This document shows positions 27,766-36,405 of a stretch of 42,326 nt of DNA, in pieces. Made by a program: the position numbers and the translations under genes. The DNA is from Virgibacillus halodenitrificans JCM 12304 (lineage in GTDB: Bacteria; Bacillota; Bacilli; Bacillales; Amphibacillaceae), in assembly GCF_001310895.1 (NCBI RefSeq), contig NZ_BAZS01000034.1, positions 1 through 42,326 on the forward strand. The letters run 5' to 3'. The notes below the pieces were generated by a model that saw only the letters and a list, made by a program, of their open reading frames with translations, was not told the DNA's origin and ran no database searches. Each line of letters begins with the position of its first letter. The first letter of the stretch is position 1.

Positions 27766-28464
27766 TTAATTATTATGGGAAACAGTTGCATGCCATTGTC
27801 TGTCAGAAAACCATTGTTCCTTTGTATAGGCCATTTCCCAGAAAGCCAATTCGTACTCCTTAGCAATAACAAATTGTTCTTTCATCTTCTCTTTTTCACT
27901 CTCGCTGGATTTTTCGGCTATAGAATTTAGTAGATCGATTTGCTCTTGAGTAGAGGTGTGAAACCAATCGTCGGCATACGTATTAATCCAATTCTGATAT
28001 ATTTTCTCTTTTGGTTTGGCGTCTTTATAGGTTTTGCCAATATCCGCATATAACCAATAACAAGGTAAGAGTGCGGCAACGGTTTGTCCAAGGCTGCCTG
28101 AAAGAGCTGCTCGATATAAGTGTGCAGTATATCCATAAGCTGTAGGAGCAGGTTTAAAATTTTCAGTATCTTTTTCATTAATATTAAGGATTTCTGCATG
28201 CGCTTTATGAACAGTTAGCTCAGCTTGTGCCGTACTTTTAGCTTTTTCAGCAAGCATTGCGGTTACATGAAAATCCTCAGCCTGAGCTGCAGCCATAGCA
28301 TGCACTTTTCCAAAATGCTTCAAGTAATAGATATCTTGAAGAATGTAGTATTTAAAAGTTTCCAGCGGTAAGTCACCATCCACAATTCCTTTTACAAATG
28401 GATGATTTAAGCTTTGCTCCCAGCTTTTCTCAGTTGCTTCCCGTAATGTGTCGGTAAATTGCAT
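27766..28464 (-). CDS. tenA: Aminopyrimidine aminohydrolase / thiaminase II (TenA)
   Basis: This 232-residue all-helical TenA protein has the catalytic Cys in VAALLPCYWLYADIG (about residue 136) and FKYYILQDIYYLKHF, the active-site helix with Tyr and Asp residues; YELAFWEMAY near the C-terminus carries the conserved Glu. TenA recovers HMP from degraded thiamine through hydrolysis of aminopyrimidines. The gene is monocistronic and preceded by a TPP riboswitch, which confirms the thiamine role. ATG 28464 has GAGGAGG about 8 nt upstream, and that site can be sequestered by an upstream CCTCCTC. TPP is the cofactor of Xsc later in the window. Confidence 0.92.
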   Translation of the reverse strand: MQFTDTLREATEKSWEQSLNHPFVKGIVDGDLPLETFKYYILQDIYYLKHFGKVHAMAAAQAEDFHVTAMLAEKAKSTAQAELTVHKAHAEILNINEKDTENFKPAPTAYGYTAHLYRAALSGSLGQTVAALLPCYWLYADIGKTYKDAKPKEKIYQNWINTYADDWFHTSTQEQIDLLNSIAEKSSESEKEKMKEQFVIAKEYELAFWEMAYTKEQWFSDRQWHATVSHNN

Positions 28465-28471
28465 AAAAAAT

Positions 28472-28505
28472 CCTCCTCTTTTTAATTTCTGGCTGATTGA
28501 GGAGG
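28472..28505 (-). promoter_or_regulatory. Shine-Dalgarno sequestering hairpin of tenA
   Basis: On the minus strand CCTCCTC (28505-28499) is a perfect 7-bp complement of the tenA ribosome binding site GAGGAGG (28478-28472), with a 20-nt loop. It lies downstream of the TPP aptamer and is the likely expression platform, acting on translation. Confidence 0.6.
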
Positions 28506-28603
28506 GAACGGATGAACTTAAGCAAGCGTCAATTAATTCAAGAGTGCTTTAAGACAATATCTTCAACTCAAAAAATAAATTGATTGCAAGAATAAGCATT
28601 TTT

Positions 28604-28682
28604 CCACTTCCCTCCGCTGGTGTTAACCAGTTCAGGTTCCAAGGGTCTTCATTCTCAGCCATCATAGGCTCCCCTAGCAGAA
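28604..28682 (-). ncRNA. TPP riboswitch (THI box)
   Basis: Read on the minus strand, the conserved elements appear in order: CTAGGGGAGCC, GGCTGAGAATGAAGACCCTT, GAACCTGAACTGG and ACACCAGCGGAGGGAAG. These form the P1-P5 aptamer that binds thiamine pyrophosphate. It lies about 140 nt before tenA. No strong intrinsic terminator follows, so control through the sequestering hairpin at 28472-28505 is more likely than attenuation. Confidence 0.93.
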
Positions 28683-28768
28683 ATAATAGTTAATACAAAT
28701 GTAGCATATCATATAAAAAATTAAAGTCAACTTACTTATCGGAATAGTTATGTAATTTTAAAATTAAA

Positions 28769-28814
28769 TGAAAACGTTTTAGATAAACTTTTGATGGGAA
28801 CCGTTTACTATAAT
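28769..28814 (+). promoter_or_regulatory. Candidate promoter with two cre-like boxes upstream of P5C dehydrogenase
   Basis: TATAAT at 28809-28814 is a consensus -10. GGGAACCGTTTACT (28796-28809), abutting it, fits the CcpA cre consensus TGNAANCGNWNNCW except for its first base, and TGAAAACGTTTTAG (28769-28782) is a weaker second box. CcpA binding over the promoter would give glucose repression of proline/arginine catabolism. Confidence 0.45.
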
Positions 28815-28895
28815 GATTATTTGTTGTGCTTGCTGTTAATAAAGTTGAGCATGAACAGCAAATGACATATTTTATTTAACTAGAGGAGGTAAAAG

Positions 28896-30442
28896 ATGGT
28901 TTTACCATTTAAACATGAACCTTTTACTAATTTTAATGAAGAAACAAATCGAAAGGATTTTCGCCAAGCGTTAAAAAGCGTTGAAGAACAATTAGGTAAA
29001 GAAATACCTCTTGTTATTAAGGGCGAAAAAGTGTATACGGACGATAAAATTACTTCCGTCAATCCTGCTAAGAAGGATCAGGTAATTGGAAAAGCTTCTA
29101 TGGCTACGAAAAAACATGTCGAGCAAGCAATGGAAGCAGCAGAAGAAGCATTTAAAGATTGGGGTAATTGGAGTGCAGAGGCTCGAGCGAGGTAATGTTC
29201 CGCACCGCAGCCATTGTAAGAAAAAGAAAGTTTGAATTTGCTGCCACTCTTGTATATGACGCAGGTAAGCCTTGGGGACAAGCAGATGCAGATGTGGCAG
29301 AAGGCATCGACTTTCTTGAATACTATGCCAGAGAAATGATTGAATTAGCGAAAGGAAAGCCAATGGAAGATAGACCAAATGAAAATAACAGCTATTTCTA
29401 TCAACCACTTGGTCCAGGTGTAGCTATTCCGCCATGGAACTTTGCTTTTGCTATTGTATGTGGAACGACAGTTGGCCCATTAGTGGCTGGAAACACGGTG
29501 CTATTAAAGCCTTCAGAAAATACACCTGTGATTGCATATAAGCTAATTGAGGCATTAGTTGAAGCCGGCGTGCCGGATGGAGCAGTAAATTTTGTGCCAG
29601 GTGATCCTTCTGATATTGGGGATTATCTTGTGGATCATCCAAAAACGAGATTCATTAATTTCACGGGATCCCGGGCAACAGGGACACGAATTATAGAACG
29701 GGCTTCTAAAGTTCAAGAAGGCCAAGATTTTCTGAAGCGTGTTGTAGCTGAAATGGGCGGTAAGGACACAATTATTGTCGATGAGAATGCTGACCTTGAA
29801 CTTGCTGCAGATTCTATCGTACAATCTGCTTTCGGCTTTCAAGGCCAAAAATGTTCTGCTTGTTCAAGAGCTGTTATTCATGAGGCTGTTTATGATAAAG
29901 TGCTCGAAATGGCAATCGAAAAAACAAAAGAGATTACAGTAGGAAATGCTGCTGAAAAAGACGTATTTATGAGTGCAGTAATCAATCAAAAACAGTTTGA
30001 TAAGATAAAAAACTACATTGATATTGGTAAAAGCGAGGGCGAGCTTGCATATGGTGGCGAGACGGATGACTCCGAAGGATATTACATTTATCCAACCATT
30101 TTTAAAGATGTTGATCCAACAGCCAGAATTATGCAAGAGGAAATATTTGGTCCAGTGGTCGCATTCGCCAAAGCCAAAGACTTTGATGAAATGCTTGAGA
30201 TTGCTAATAATACCGAGTATGCCTTAACAGGCGCAGTTATATCCAATAATCGTAAACATCTGGATCGCGCTCGCTATGAATTTCAGGTTGGAAATTTATA
30301 TTTCAATCGTGGTTGTACTGCAGCTATCGTTGGATATCAGCCATTCGGCGGATTCAAAATGTCAGGAACAAATGGAAAAGCAGGTGGACCAGATTATCTT
30401 CCGCAATTCTTGAATGCTAAAACAGTTTCTGAAATGTTCTAA
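28896..30442 (+). pseudogene. rocA: 1-pyrroline-5-carboxylate dehydrogenase (RocA type), one apparent frame break
   Basis: This aldehyde dehydrogenase converts glutamate semialdehyde (P5C) to glutamate with NAD in proline and arginine catabolism. The N-terminus FKHEPFTNF is diagnostic of the Bacillus RocA/PutC group; also present are [49 protein letters not shown], catalytic Cys in [10 protein letters not shown] and the terminal [12 protein letters not shown]. It runs 28896-29192, then continues in another frame. Restoring one G at about 29191 (AGGTAATG to AGGGTAATG) joins ARAR to [13 protein letters not shown] and gives about 515 residues. Everything else is intact, so a base-calling error is likelier than a real pseudogene. 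GAGGAGG precedes ATG 28896. Confidence 0.85.
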
Positions 30443-30465
30443 ACGAGGAAATTAAATATCGATCT

Positions 30466-30503
30466 AGAAGGCCTATTCTCAAAAAGGATAGGTCTTCTTT
30501 TGT
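30466..30503 (+). terminator. Terminator after P5C dehydrogenase
   Basis: AGAAGGCCTAT (30466-30476) pairs with ATAGGTCTTCT (30488-30498, one G-T pair), followed by TTTGTTTT. The rest of the 313-base gap to 30756 is AT-rich, with no other structure I can support. Confidence 0.75.
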
Positions 30504-30755
30504 TTTATAAACTTTAAGCTTTTGACTATATTCATCATATATGAATTTTATTATTAAATAATTGTATAAATTTTCAGTATTCGGAAGTAAAACGTACTAT
30601 ATAAAAGAATTTCAACATATTAATGGGTCAAGGCCTTGTAAAAGACCAGTATTCACGTTTATTGCTAATAAACCGAATTTTTCTAAAAAATCAATATTTG
30701 ATAAACTAAAATGGTATTAGTGCAGATTAACCAGAAAAGAGGGGGCAACTAAATA

Positions 30756-31547
30756 ATGATTAATAAGAACTGGAGATTAATCTCTACATTTCTGCTCACA
30801 GCACTTTTGATATTGGTGCTTGCAGCTTGCGGAGCTGAAGAAAAAGCAGATGGAGAGGGGAAATCAGAATTAAAAGAGGAATATACCGTAGTAAGTGATA
30901 CTTCCTTCGTTCCTTTTGAGTTTAAAGAGGATGGAGAATATGTTGGCTTTGACATTGATCTGATCAATGCAATTGCTGATGAGGCAGGATTTAAAATTAA
31001 TATGGAAACAACAAATTTTGATGGTATCATTCCTGGCTTGCAAACAGGACAATTTGATATCGCAATCGCGGGAATTAGTATTACAGATGAACGTGCTAAA
31101 AAGATTGATTATAGTGAACCGTATTACCAATCCGGACTGAGTATTGGGGTGCGGGAAGAAAATGAGGACATAAAGGGTATTGAAGATTTAGAAGGAAAGA
31201 CAATTGCAACAAGGTTGGGTTCAACAAGTGCTGCATATATTGCTGATAACATAAAAGGCGCAGAAGCAAGTCAATTTGAACAACTGGATCAAGCATATAT
31301 GGCTGTTGAAAATGGAAGCGCGGATGCTGTTCTTTATGACGCTCCGAATGTCGCCTACTATATTAAGACAAAGGGCGACGGATTAAAAGTTGTTGGAGAC
31401 TTGTACCAAGCAGAAGACTATGGAATTGCTATTTCAAAAGGAAATGATGAGCTAGTAGCTGCTATTGATGATGCACTTGCCACATTAAAGGAAAATGGAA
31501 AATATGATGAGCTTTATGAAAAATGGTTTGGAGAGAAGCCTGAATAA
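30756..31547 (+). CDS. Polar amino-acid ABC transporter substrate-binding lipoprotein
   Basis: This 263-residue family-3 solute-binding protein (GlnH/HisJ type) has a signal peptide and lipobox LVLAAC (Cys25). Mature features are TSFVPFEFKEDGEYVGFDIDL, GIIPGLQTGQFDIAIAGISIT, RAKKIDYSEPYY, the hinge GKTIATRLGSTSA and ENGKYDELYEKWFGE. The Arg/Asp arrangement binds an alpha-amino acid such as glutamine; the exact ligand is not determined. It precedes the permease and ATPase but is separated from them by a strong hairpin and about 190 nt. That is consistent with a higher level of binding protein than of membrane components. Confidence 0.88.
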   Translation: MINKNWRLISTFLLTALLILVLAACGAEEKADGEGKSELKEEYTVVSDTSFVPFEFKEDGEYVGFDIDLINAIADEAGFKINMETTNFDGIIPGLQTGQFDIAIAGISITDERAKKIDYSEPYYQSGLSIGVREENEDIKGIEDLEGKTIATRLGSTSAAYIADNIKGAEASQFEQLDQAYMAVENGSADAVLYDAPNVAYYIKTKGDGLKVVGDLYQAEDYGIAISKGNDELVAAIDDALATLKENGKYDELYEKWFGEKPE

Positions 31548-31558
31548 CACTTTACTTA

Positions 31559-31593
31559 AGAGGGTGTAACTAGCCTGATGTTACACCCTTTTC
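31559..31593 (+). terminator. Hairpin terminator/attenuator between binding protein and permease genes
   Basis: AGGGTGTAAC (31561-31570) is the perfect complement of GTTACACCCT (31580-31589), followed by TTTTCT. Its position inside an otherwise typical binding protein-permease-ATPase cluster suggests partial termination or a second promoter before 31736. Confidence 0.85.
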
Positions 31594-31735
31594 TAATTTA
31601 TAAATATAAGTGATTTGTAGAATTTTGCCAGGGAACTTTTTATTATAACGCTTCAGCTAAATATTATTTTAGCAAAAGATGACTAGTATGAGATAGAAAT
31701 TAATTTAGTACAGTATACATTGAAGAGGTGAAAGC

Positions 31736-32395
31736 ATGTTAGGTAGGTTTGATTGGGCAGGTGTTATAGATTTTTTACCAGAACTGGGGATAGGGTTGTA
31801 CTATACCTTACTAATCTCCGTTCTAGGATTGCTTATTGGTTTTATATTAGGGGCAATCTTTGGTATTGGAAGAATTTCCAAGAATAAATTGGTTTATGGA
31901 CTTTCAACTGTATATGTGGAAGTGATTCGAGGAACGCCGGTATTGGTACAGGCGATCTGGATTTTCTTTGCATTACCATTAATTATTGGACAAAACTTAG
32001 GCTCCATTACTGCAGGGGTCATTGTTATCGCTCTAAATTCAGGTGCATATATCGCTGAGATTGTCCGTGGTGCAGTAGATTCTATTGAGAAAGGACAAAT
32101 GGAAGCTGGAAGATCGCTTGGATTAAATCAAGGTCAAACGATGCGTTACATCGTATGGCCACAAGCATTTAAAAGAATGATACCACCACTAGGTAATCAA
32201 TTCATTATCAGTATAAAGGATACCTCATTACTATCTGTCATCCTTGTTCCTGAACTAATATTTCAAGGGCGGTTGATTGCGGCAAATCATTTTAATGCTG
32301 TTGAAATTTATACCACGGTAGCGTTATTCTACCTTGCGATTACCTTGAGTTTATCTGTTGTATTAAGGTATGTAGAAAGAAGGTTGACGACATGA
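31736..32395 (+). CDS. Polar amino-acid ABC transporter permease (HisM/GlnP family)
   Basis: This 219-residue, about five-TM permease of the histidine/glutamate/glutamine subfamily has LYYTLLISVLGLLIGFILGAI, YVEVIRGTPVLVQAIWIFFALP and the ATPase-coupling EAA loop EAGRSLGLNQGQTMRYIVWPQAF, which contacts the nucleotide-binding subunit. GAGGTG precedes ATG 31736. Its stop overlaps the ATPase start as ATGA, so the two are translationally coupled. Confidence 0.9.
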   Translation: MLGRFDWAGVIDFLPELGIGLYYTLLISVLGLLIGFILGAIFGIGRISKNKLVYGLSTVYVEVIRGTPVLVQAIWIFFALPLIIGQNLGSITAGVIVIALNSGAYIAEIVRGAVDSIEKGQMEAGRSLGLNQGQTMRYIVWPQAFKRMIPPLGNQFIISIKDTSLLSVILVPELIFQGRLIAANHFNAVEIYTTVALFYLAITLSLSVVLRYVERRLTT

Positions 32396-33113
32396 TAGAG
32401 ATTAAGAATTTACATAAAAAATTTGGTGATTTAGAAGTATTGAAAGGAATAGATTGTTTTATTAAACAACAGGAGGTTGTTTGTGTAATTGGTCCCAGTG
32501 GGTCAGGGAAAAGTACCTTTTTACGCTGCTTGAATTTATTGGAGGAAGTGACAGAAGGAGATGTAATTATTGATGGAAGCAACTTGGTCGCTCCACAAAC
32601 AGATATAAACAAAATTCGTACGGAAGTTGGCATGGTCTTTCAGCAATTTAATCTATTTCCCCATAAATCGGTTTTGGAGAATATCATGCTCGCACCAAAA
32701 AAGGTTAGAAAAATAAGTCACGAAGAAGCTAAGAAACGTGCACTTGGTTTATTGGATAAGGTTGGTTTGAATGATAAAGCCACTATGTATCCAGGTCAAT
32801 TATCTGGAGGACAGCAGCAAAGGGTAGCAATTGCGAGAGCACTTGCGATGGAACCCAAGATTATGCTTTTTGATGAGCAACTTCAGCGTTGGATCCCGAA
32901 TTGGTGGGAGAAGTGCTCGAGGTTATGAAGCAGTTGGCACATGAAGGAATGACTATGGTAGTAGTTACACATGAAATGGGTTTTGCGAGAGAAGTGGGAG
33001 ACCGTGTTCTTTTTATGGATGGCGGGGTCATTGTAGAAGAAGGCGATCCAGAGCAAATTTTTAACCAACCACAATCTGAACGAACACAGGACTTTTTAAA
33101 TAAAATCTTATAG
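32392..33113 (+). pseudogene. Polar amino-acid ABC transporter ATPase, one apparent frame break
   Basis: This GlnQ/HisP-family ATPase energises the permease. Walker A is GPSGSGKST, the Q-loop GMVFQQFNLFPH, the signature LSGGQQQRVAIARALAM, and the H-loop region is [23 protein letters not shown]. The frame breaks inside Walker B at about 32878: [10 protein letters not shown] is read where [15 protein letters not shown] is expected. One missing C (GAGCAACT for GAGCCAACT) restores the latter exactly, giving about 240 residues, the normal family length. The very conserved site and clean repair argue for a sequencing error. It overlaps the permease by ATGA. Confidence 0.87.
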
Positions 33114-33150
33114 CAAGTTTCGTTTGTCCAATGTAGTAGATAAATAGGAG

Positions 33151-33191
33151 AGCTGCATGCGTTATCAAGTCATTGATAAAAACATGCAGCT
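33151..33191. terminator. Hairpin between the ABC ATPase and yitT-like genes
   Basis: AGCTGCATG (33151-33159) pairs with CATGCAGCT (33183-33191), with inner arms GTTATCA and TGATAA also pairing. The flanking genes converge. There is no long T-run, so it is a likely but not canonical bidirectional terminator. Confidence 0.6.
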
Positions 33192-33215
33192 TACTGTGTT
33201 GAACAAAGCATTATG

Positions 33216-34052
33216 CTATTTAGCTCCTTTATAGCCTTTTCGTAATATTTCTTGAACGGTATGGACGGTGACATAGGCATCTTCATCAATTTCTTCGATG
33301 ATTTTTCTGAACTTAACAATCTCCTGTTTATTAATAACGAGATAAAGTACTTCTTTATTCCGATTTGTATATCCGCCTCTTCCTTCAAGAATAGTAATTC
33401 CTCTAGCCATATTTTGCGTAACTGCTTCTAAAACTTTATCAGGATGCTTAGAAATAATTAAAACGGAAGTTCGTTCATTTGCGCCTTCAACAACGACATC
33501 AATAACCTTAGCACCAATATAAACGGCAATTAGTGTGTACATTGCTTTTTCTTGCCCGATTACAAAAGCGGAACCGGCAATTACGAGAATATCTATAACA
33601 AGCATTCCTTTTCCCATGCTCCAACCTAGATATCTGCTTAATATTCGAACAATAATGGCCGTTCCACCTGAGGTACCGCCAGTTCGGAAGATCATACCAA
33701 GACCAAGACCTACCGTACCACCTGCGAAGAGGGCTGCTAACAGCGTATCTCCATTTATTTCACTCCCCACGCCGGAGGTGAAGTGAAGAAATCCGGATGA
33801 AAAGATAATCGCAACAATCGTATATATCATTACACGATGATCAAAAAATCGATAACCAACGAGCAACAATATTGCGTTAATCACAAAGTTTACCAACCCT
33901 GGTGACCATTCAAAGAGATAATAGGTAACAATGGATATACCAATAATGCCGCCTTCGGAAAGGTTATTTGGTATCGCAAAATAATTAATACCGAGTGCGA
34001 AGATTAATGAACCTGAAACAATAAGAAACATGTCTTTTATTACTTTTTGCAT
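33216..34052 (-). CDS. YitT family membrane protein (DUF161/DUF2179)
   Basis: This 278-residue protein has six hydrophobic segments in its first 190 residues (ALGINYFAIPNNLSEGGIIGIS, GTVGLGLGMIFRTGGTSGGTAII, and YLGWSMGKGMLVIDILVI typical of YitT_membrane). A soluble DUF2179 domain follows with GRGGYTNRNKEVLYLVINKQE and EEIDEDAYVTVHTVQEI. Family members are abundant in Bacillaceae, with no settled biochemical function; transport of a small solute has been proposed. AGGAGG-like sequence precedes ATG 34052. It is monocistronic, and the neighbours give no clue to its role. Confidence 0.88.
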   Translation of the reverse strand: MQKVIKDMFLIVSGSLIFALGINYFAIPNNLSEGGIIGISIVTYYLFEWSPGLVNFVINAILLLVGYRFFDHRVMIYTIVAIIFSSGFLHFTSGVGSEINGDTLLAALFAGGTVGLGLGMIFRTGGTSGGTAIIVRILSRYLGWSMGKGMLVIDILVIAGSAFVIGQEKAMYTLIAVYIGAKVIDVVVEGANERTSVLIISKHPDKVLEAVTQNMARGITILEGRGGYTNRNKEVLYLVINKQEIVKFRKIIEEIDEDAYVTVHTVQEILRKGYKGAK

Positions 34053-34211
34053 AAATCGACCTCCTACGTGACATATTCTACACTAAAAAAGTAAAACTGT
34101 GAAAATAAATACATAATAAAAGTCACCTACTAATACAAGCTTAAGTGCACCAGTCAACCTTAATGTTCTTTTAGTCTATTAAAGATTGGAATTCTTTCAT
34201 AAACAACAAAT

Positions 34212-34253
34212 ATAATAAAGAAAATTACAATTTTCTTTATTATTTGCTAGAAT
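34212..34253 (+). promoter_or_regulatory. Promoter of the GntR gene with a 15-bp perfect palindrome
   Basis: ATAATAAAGAAAATT (34212-34226) and AATTTTCTTTATTAT (34229-34243) are perfect inverted repeats with a 2-nt spacer. They overlap the -35 position of an extended -10 promoter (TG-C-TAGAAT, 34245-34253), 35 nt before the GntR start. This is a strong candidate operator, possibly for autoregulation. Confidence 0.55.
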
Positions 34254-34287
34254 AACAGATAACCAAACAATTAGGAGGAAATTTTAG

Positions 34288-35013
34288 GTGACACTTGACT
34301 TCAACAGTTCATTACCACTACATATACAACTAAAATCATCTATTGAATATAAGATAAGCAATGGGGTTTATTCTGATCAAATCCCTAGCGAGCGGCAATT
34401 TATGGAAGAATATAATGTGAGTAGGAGTACAGTTCGAGAGGCTATTAATTTGCTGGTACGTGAAGGAGTTTTAGAGAAAAGACATGGAAAGGGCACCTTT
34501 GTATCGTTTAAACCTATTCATGAATGGCTTGGCAATTTAAGTAGTACGACAGAAACTATTCATCAAATGGGAATGAGACCGGGAGCTAAGTTAATTACCC
34601 ATTACAGAACAATACCACCTGCTTACATTCAAGAAAAAACAGGATTTTCAGAAGCATATTTTATAAAACGACTACGTTATGCTGACGATATTGCAATCGG
34701 TATTGAGAGACACTATTATCCTGTCAGTATTGGAGAAAAACTCATAGAACATGACTTGGATAATGCAACTTTATACGATTTATTGGAAAATGAGTTAGGT
34801 ATGAACTTCGCAGAAGCGTCTCAGACGATCCGCAGTGGTGAACTGTTTGAAGAAGATAAGCAATATTTAAGGATCCCATCTCATGGTCAAGCATTAATTG
34901 CAGAACGCATAATAAAAGGCGCTACCCGAGATGTAATTGAAGTTGAAGAGGCTTTTTACAGAAGCGATATGTATAATTTTAAAATTAATCTTTCAAGAAA
35001 ACTTGGCTCTTGA
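34288..35013 (+). CDS. GntR family regulator, HutC/UTRA subfamily (candidate taurine operon regulator)
   Basis: This 241-residue regulator has an N-terminal GntR winged helix (LHIQLKSSIEYKISNGVYSDQIPSERQFMEEYNVSRSTVREAIN region, RHGKGTFV wing) and a C-terminal UTRA effector domain from about residue 85 (IKRLRYADDIAIGIERHYYP, LYDLLENELG, EVEEAFYRSDMYNFKI). UTRA domains bind small metabolites. It starts at GTG 34288, with AGGAGG 9 nt upstream. It lies 216 nt upstream of ald-tpa-lysR-xsc on the same strand, so taurine, sulfoacetaldehyde or alanine are plausible effectors. This is inferred from position only. Confidence 0.85.
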   Translation: MTLDFNSSLPLHIQLKSSIEYKISNGVYSDQIPSERQFMEEYNVSRSTVREAINLLVREGVLEKRHGKGTFVSFKPIHEWLGNLSSTTETIHQMGMRPGAKLITHYRTIPPAYIQEKTGFSEAYFIKRLRYADDIAIGIERHYYPVSIGEKLIEHDLDNATLYDLLENELGMNFAEASQTIRSGELFEEDKQYLRIPSHGQALIAERIIKGATRDVIEVEEAFYRSDMYNFKINLSRKLGS

Positions 35014-35229
35014 TCTTAAAAGGTAGAGCATGTAAAACATTCATAAAGGATTTAAATATGTCTTATTATATTTTTAAATGTTAGAATTTATAAAATATAT
35101 TGAAATATTTTTAACCATCCCATATACTTTAAGTAATCTACTACAACATAACTGGTACGGACGTCACGATGTAAGCATAGCTTGGAAGGTTTATTGTAGT
35201 GGTTAATTACGAATGTAGGAGGGATTAAT

Positions 35230-36363
35230 ATGATCGTTGGTGTTCCGCGTGAGGTAAAAAATAATGAACGGCGGGTTGCTCTTACTCCATCAGGTGTAAC
35301 TGCGTTTGTTAATGCCGGACACACAGTCCTAATTGAAAATTCTGCAGGAAATGAAAGCGGTTTCCTTAATGAAGAATATAAAGCTGCTGGTGCTACTATT
35401 GTATCTTCAGCGGCAGAAGCGTGGGCTGCTGAAATGGTAATGAAAGTAAAGGAGCCACAGCCTCAAGAATTTCAATACTTGCGTGAAGGACTTATTCTAT
35501 TCACATATCTTCATCTTGCAGCAGAACCTGAATTAACCGAACAGCTACTTAAGAACAAAGTGACAGCAATTGCTTATGAAACAATACAGAACAGTGACCG
35601 ATCCCTGCCATTATTAGCCCCGATGAGCGAGATAGCAGGAAGAATGGCTGTGCAGATAGGGGCGCAATATTTAGAAAATGTCAAAGGTGGAAAAGGAATA
35701 CTCTTAGGTGGCGTTCCTGGAGTTCAACCAGGAAATGTAGTAATTATTGGCGGAGGAGCGGTCGGTACCAATGCAGCCAAGATGGCACTTGGATTACGAG
35801 CAAAGGTTACTATCATTGATATTAATGCCAATAGGCTTCGAGAGCTTGACGATCTATTTGGCGGAGCGGTAACCACATTGATGTCGAATCCTCTTAATAT
35901 TAGAAACGCGGTAAAAGAGGCAGATCTCCTTGTCGGAGCTGTGCTAATCCCTGGTGCGAAGGCGCCGCAGCTTGTATCAGAAGAAATGGTGAAAGAAATG
36001 ATGCCAGGTTCAGTCATTATTGATGTAGCGGTTGACCAAGGAGGTTCTATTGAGACAATTGATCGTGTGACGACTCACGATGATCCTATCTACAAGAAAC
36101 ATGGGGTGCTTCATTATGCTGTTGCGAATATGCCAGGAGCGGTAGCACGAACAGCCACTTTATCTCTAACGAACAATACAAGTCAATTTGGTGTGTTTCT
36201 AGCGAATAAAGGATTAAAGAAAGCAACAGAAGCAAATCCGGCATTTGCCAAAGGTGTTAATACGCATGCAGGTATGATTACGCATGAAACAATTGCCAAT
36301 GCTTTCACCAAAGAATACACTCCACTGGCTGAAGCTTTGACAAACCCGGTTGCATCGTATTAA
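35230..36363 (+). CDS. ald: Alanine dehydrogenase
   Basis: This 377-residue NAD-dependent enzyme (L-alanine + NAD + H2O to pyruvate + NH4 + NADH) begins [19 protein letters not shown]. It contains [10 protein letters not shown], the catalytic-His segment [28 protein letters not shown], the dinucleotide loop [17 protein letters not shown] and [21 protein letters not shown] precedes ATG 35230. As first gene of the taurine operon its job is probably to recycle the pyruvate acceptor used by Tpa and to release taurine nitrogen as ammonium. tpa follows after 42 nt. Confidence 0.95.
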   Translation: MIVGVPREVKNNERRVALTPSGVTAFVNAGHTVLIENSAGNESGFLNEEYKAAGATIVSSAAEAWAAEMVMKVKEPQPQEFQYLREGLILFTYLHLAAEPELTEQLLKNKVTAIAYETIQNSDRSLPLLAPMSEIAGRMAVQIGAQYLENVKGGKGILLGGVPGVQPGNVVIIGGGAVGTNAAKMALGLRAKVTIIDINANRLRELDDLFGGAVTTLMSNPLNIRNAVKEADLLVGAVLIPGAKAPQLVSEEMVKEMMPGSVIIDVAVDQGGSIETIDRVTTHDDPIYKKHGVLHYAVANMPGAVARTATLSLTNNTSQFGVFLANKGLKKATEANPAFAKGVNTHAGMITHETIANAFTKEYTPLAEALTNPVASY

Positions 36364-36405
36364 AGAATTGTTTTTTATCATTTTACGAGAATGGAGGAGT
36401 TAATG

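Noticed and set aside
28992-29408. Minus-strand 138-codon open frame opposite the P5C dehydrogenase
   Set aside because: It is a shadow of the conserved dehydrogenase coding strand, with no recognisable domain or start context.
28896-30442. Aldehyde dehydrogenase as sulfoacetaldehyde or betaine-aldehyde dehydrogenase
   Set aside because: The HEPFTNF N-terminus, the EMGGKDTI and [10 protein letters not shown] motifs and the overall length match the RocA/PutC P5C dehydrogenase group much better.
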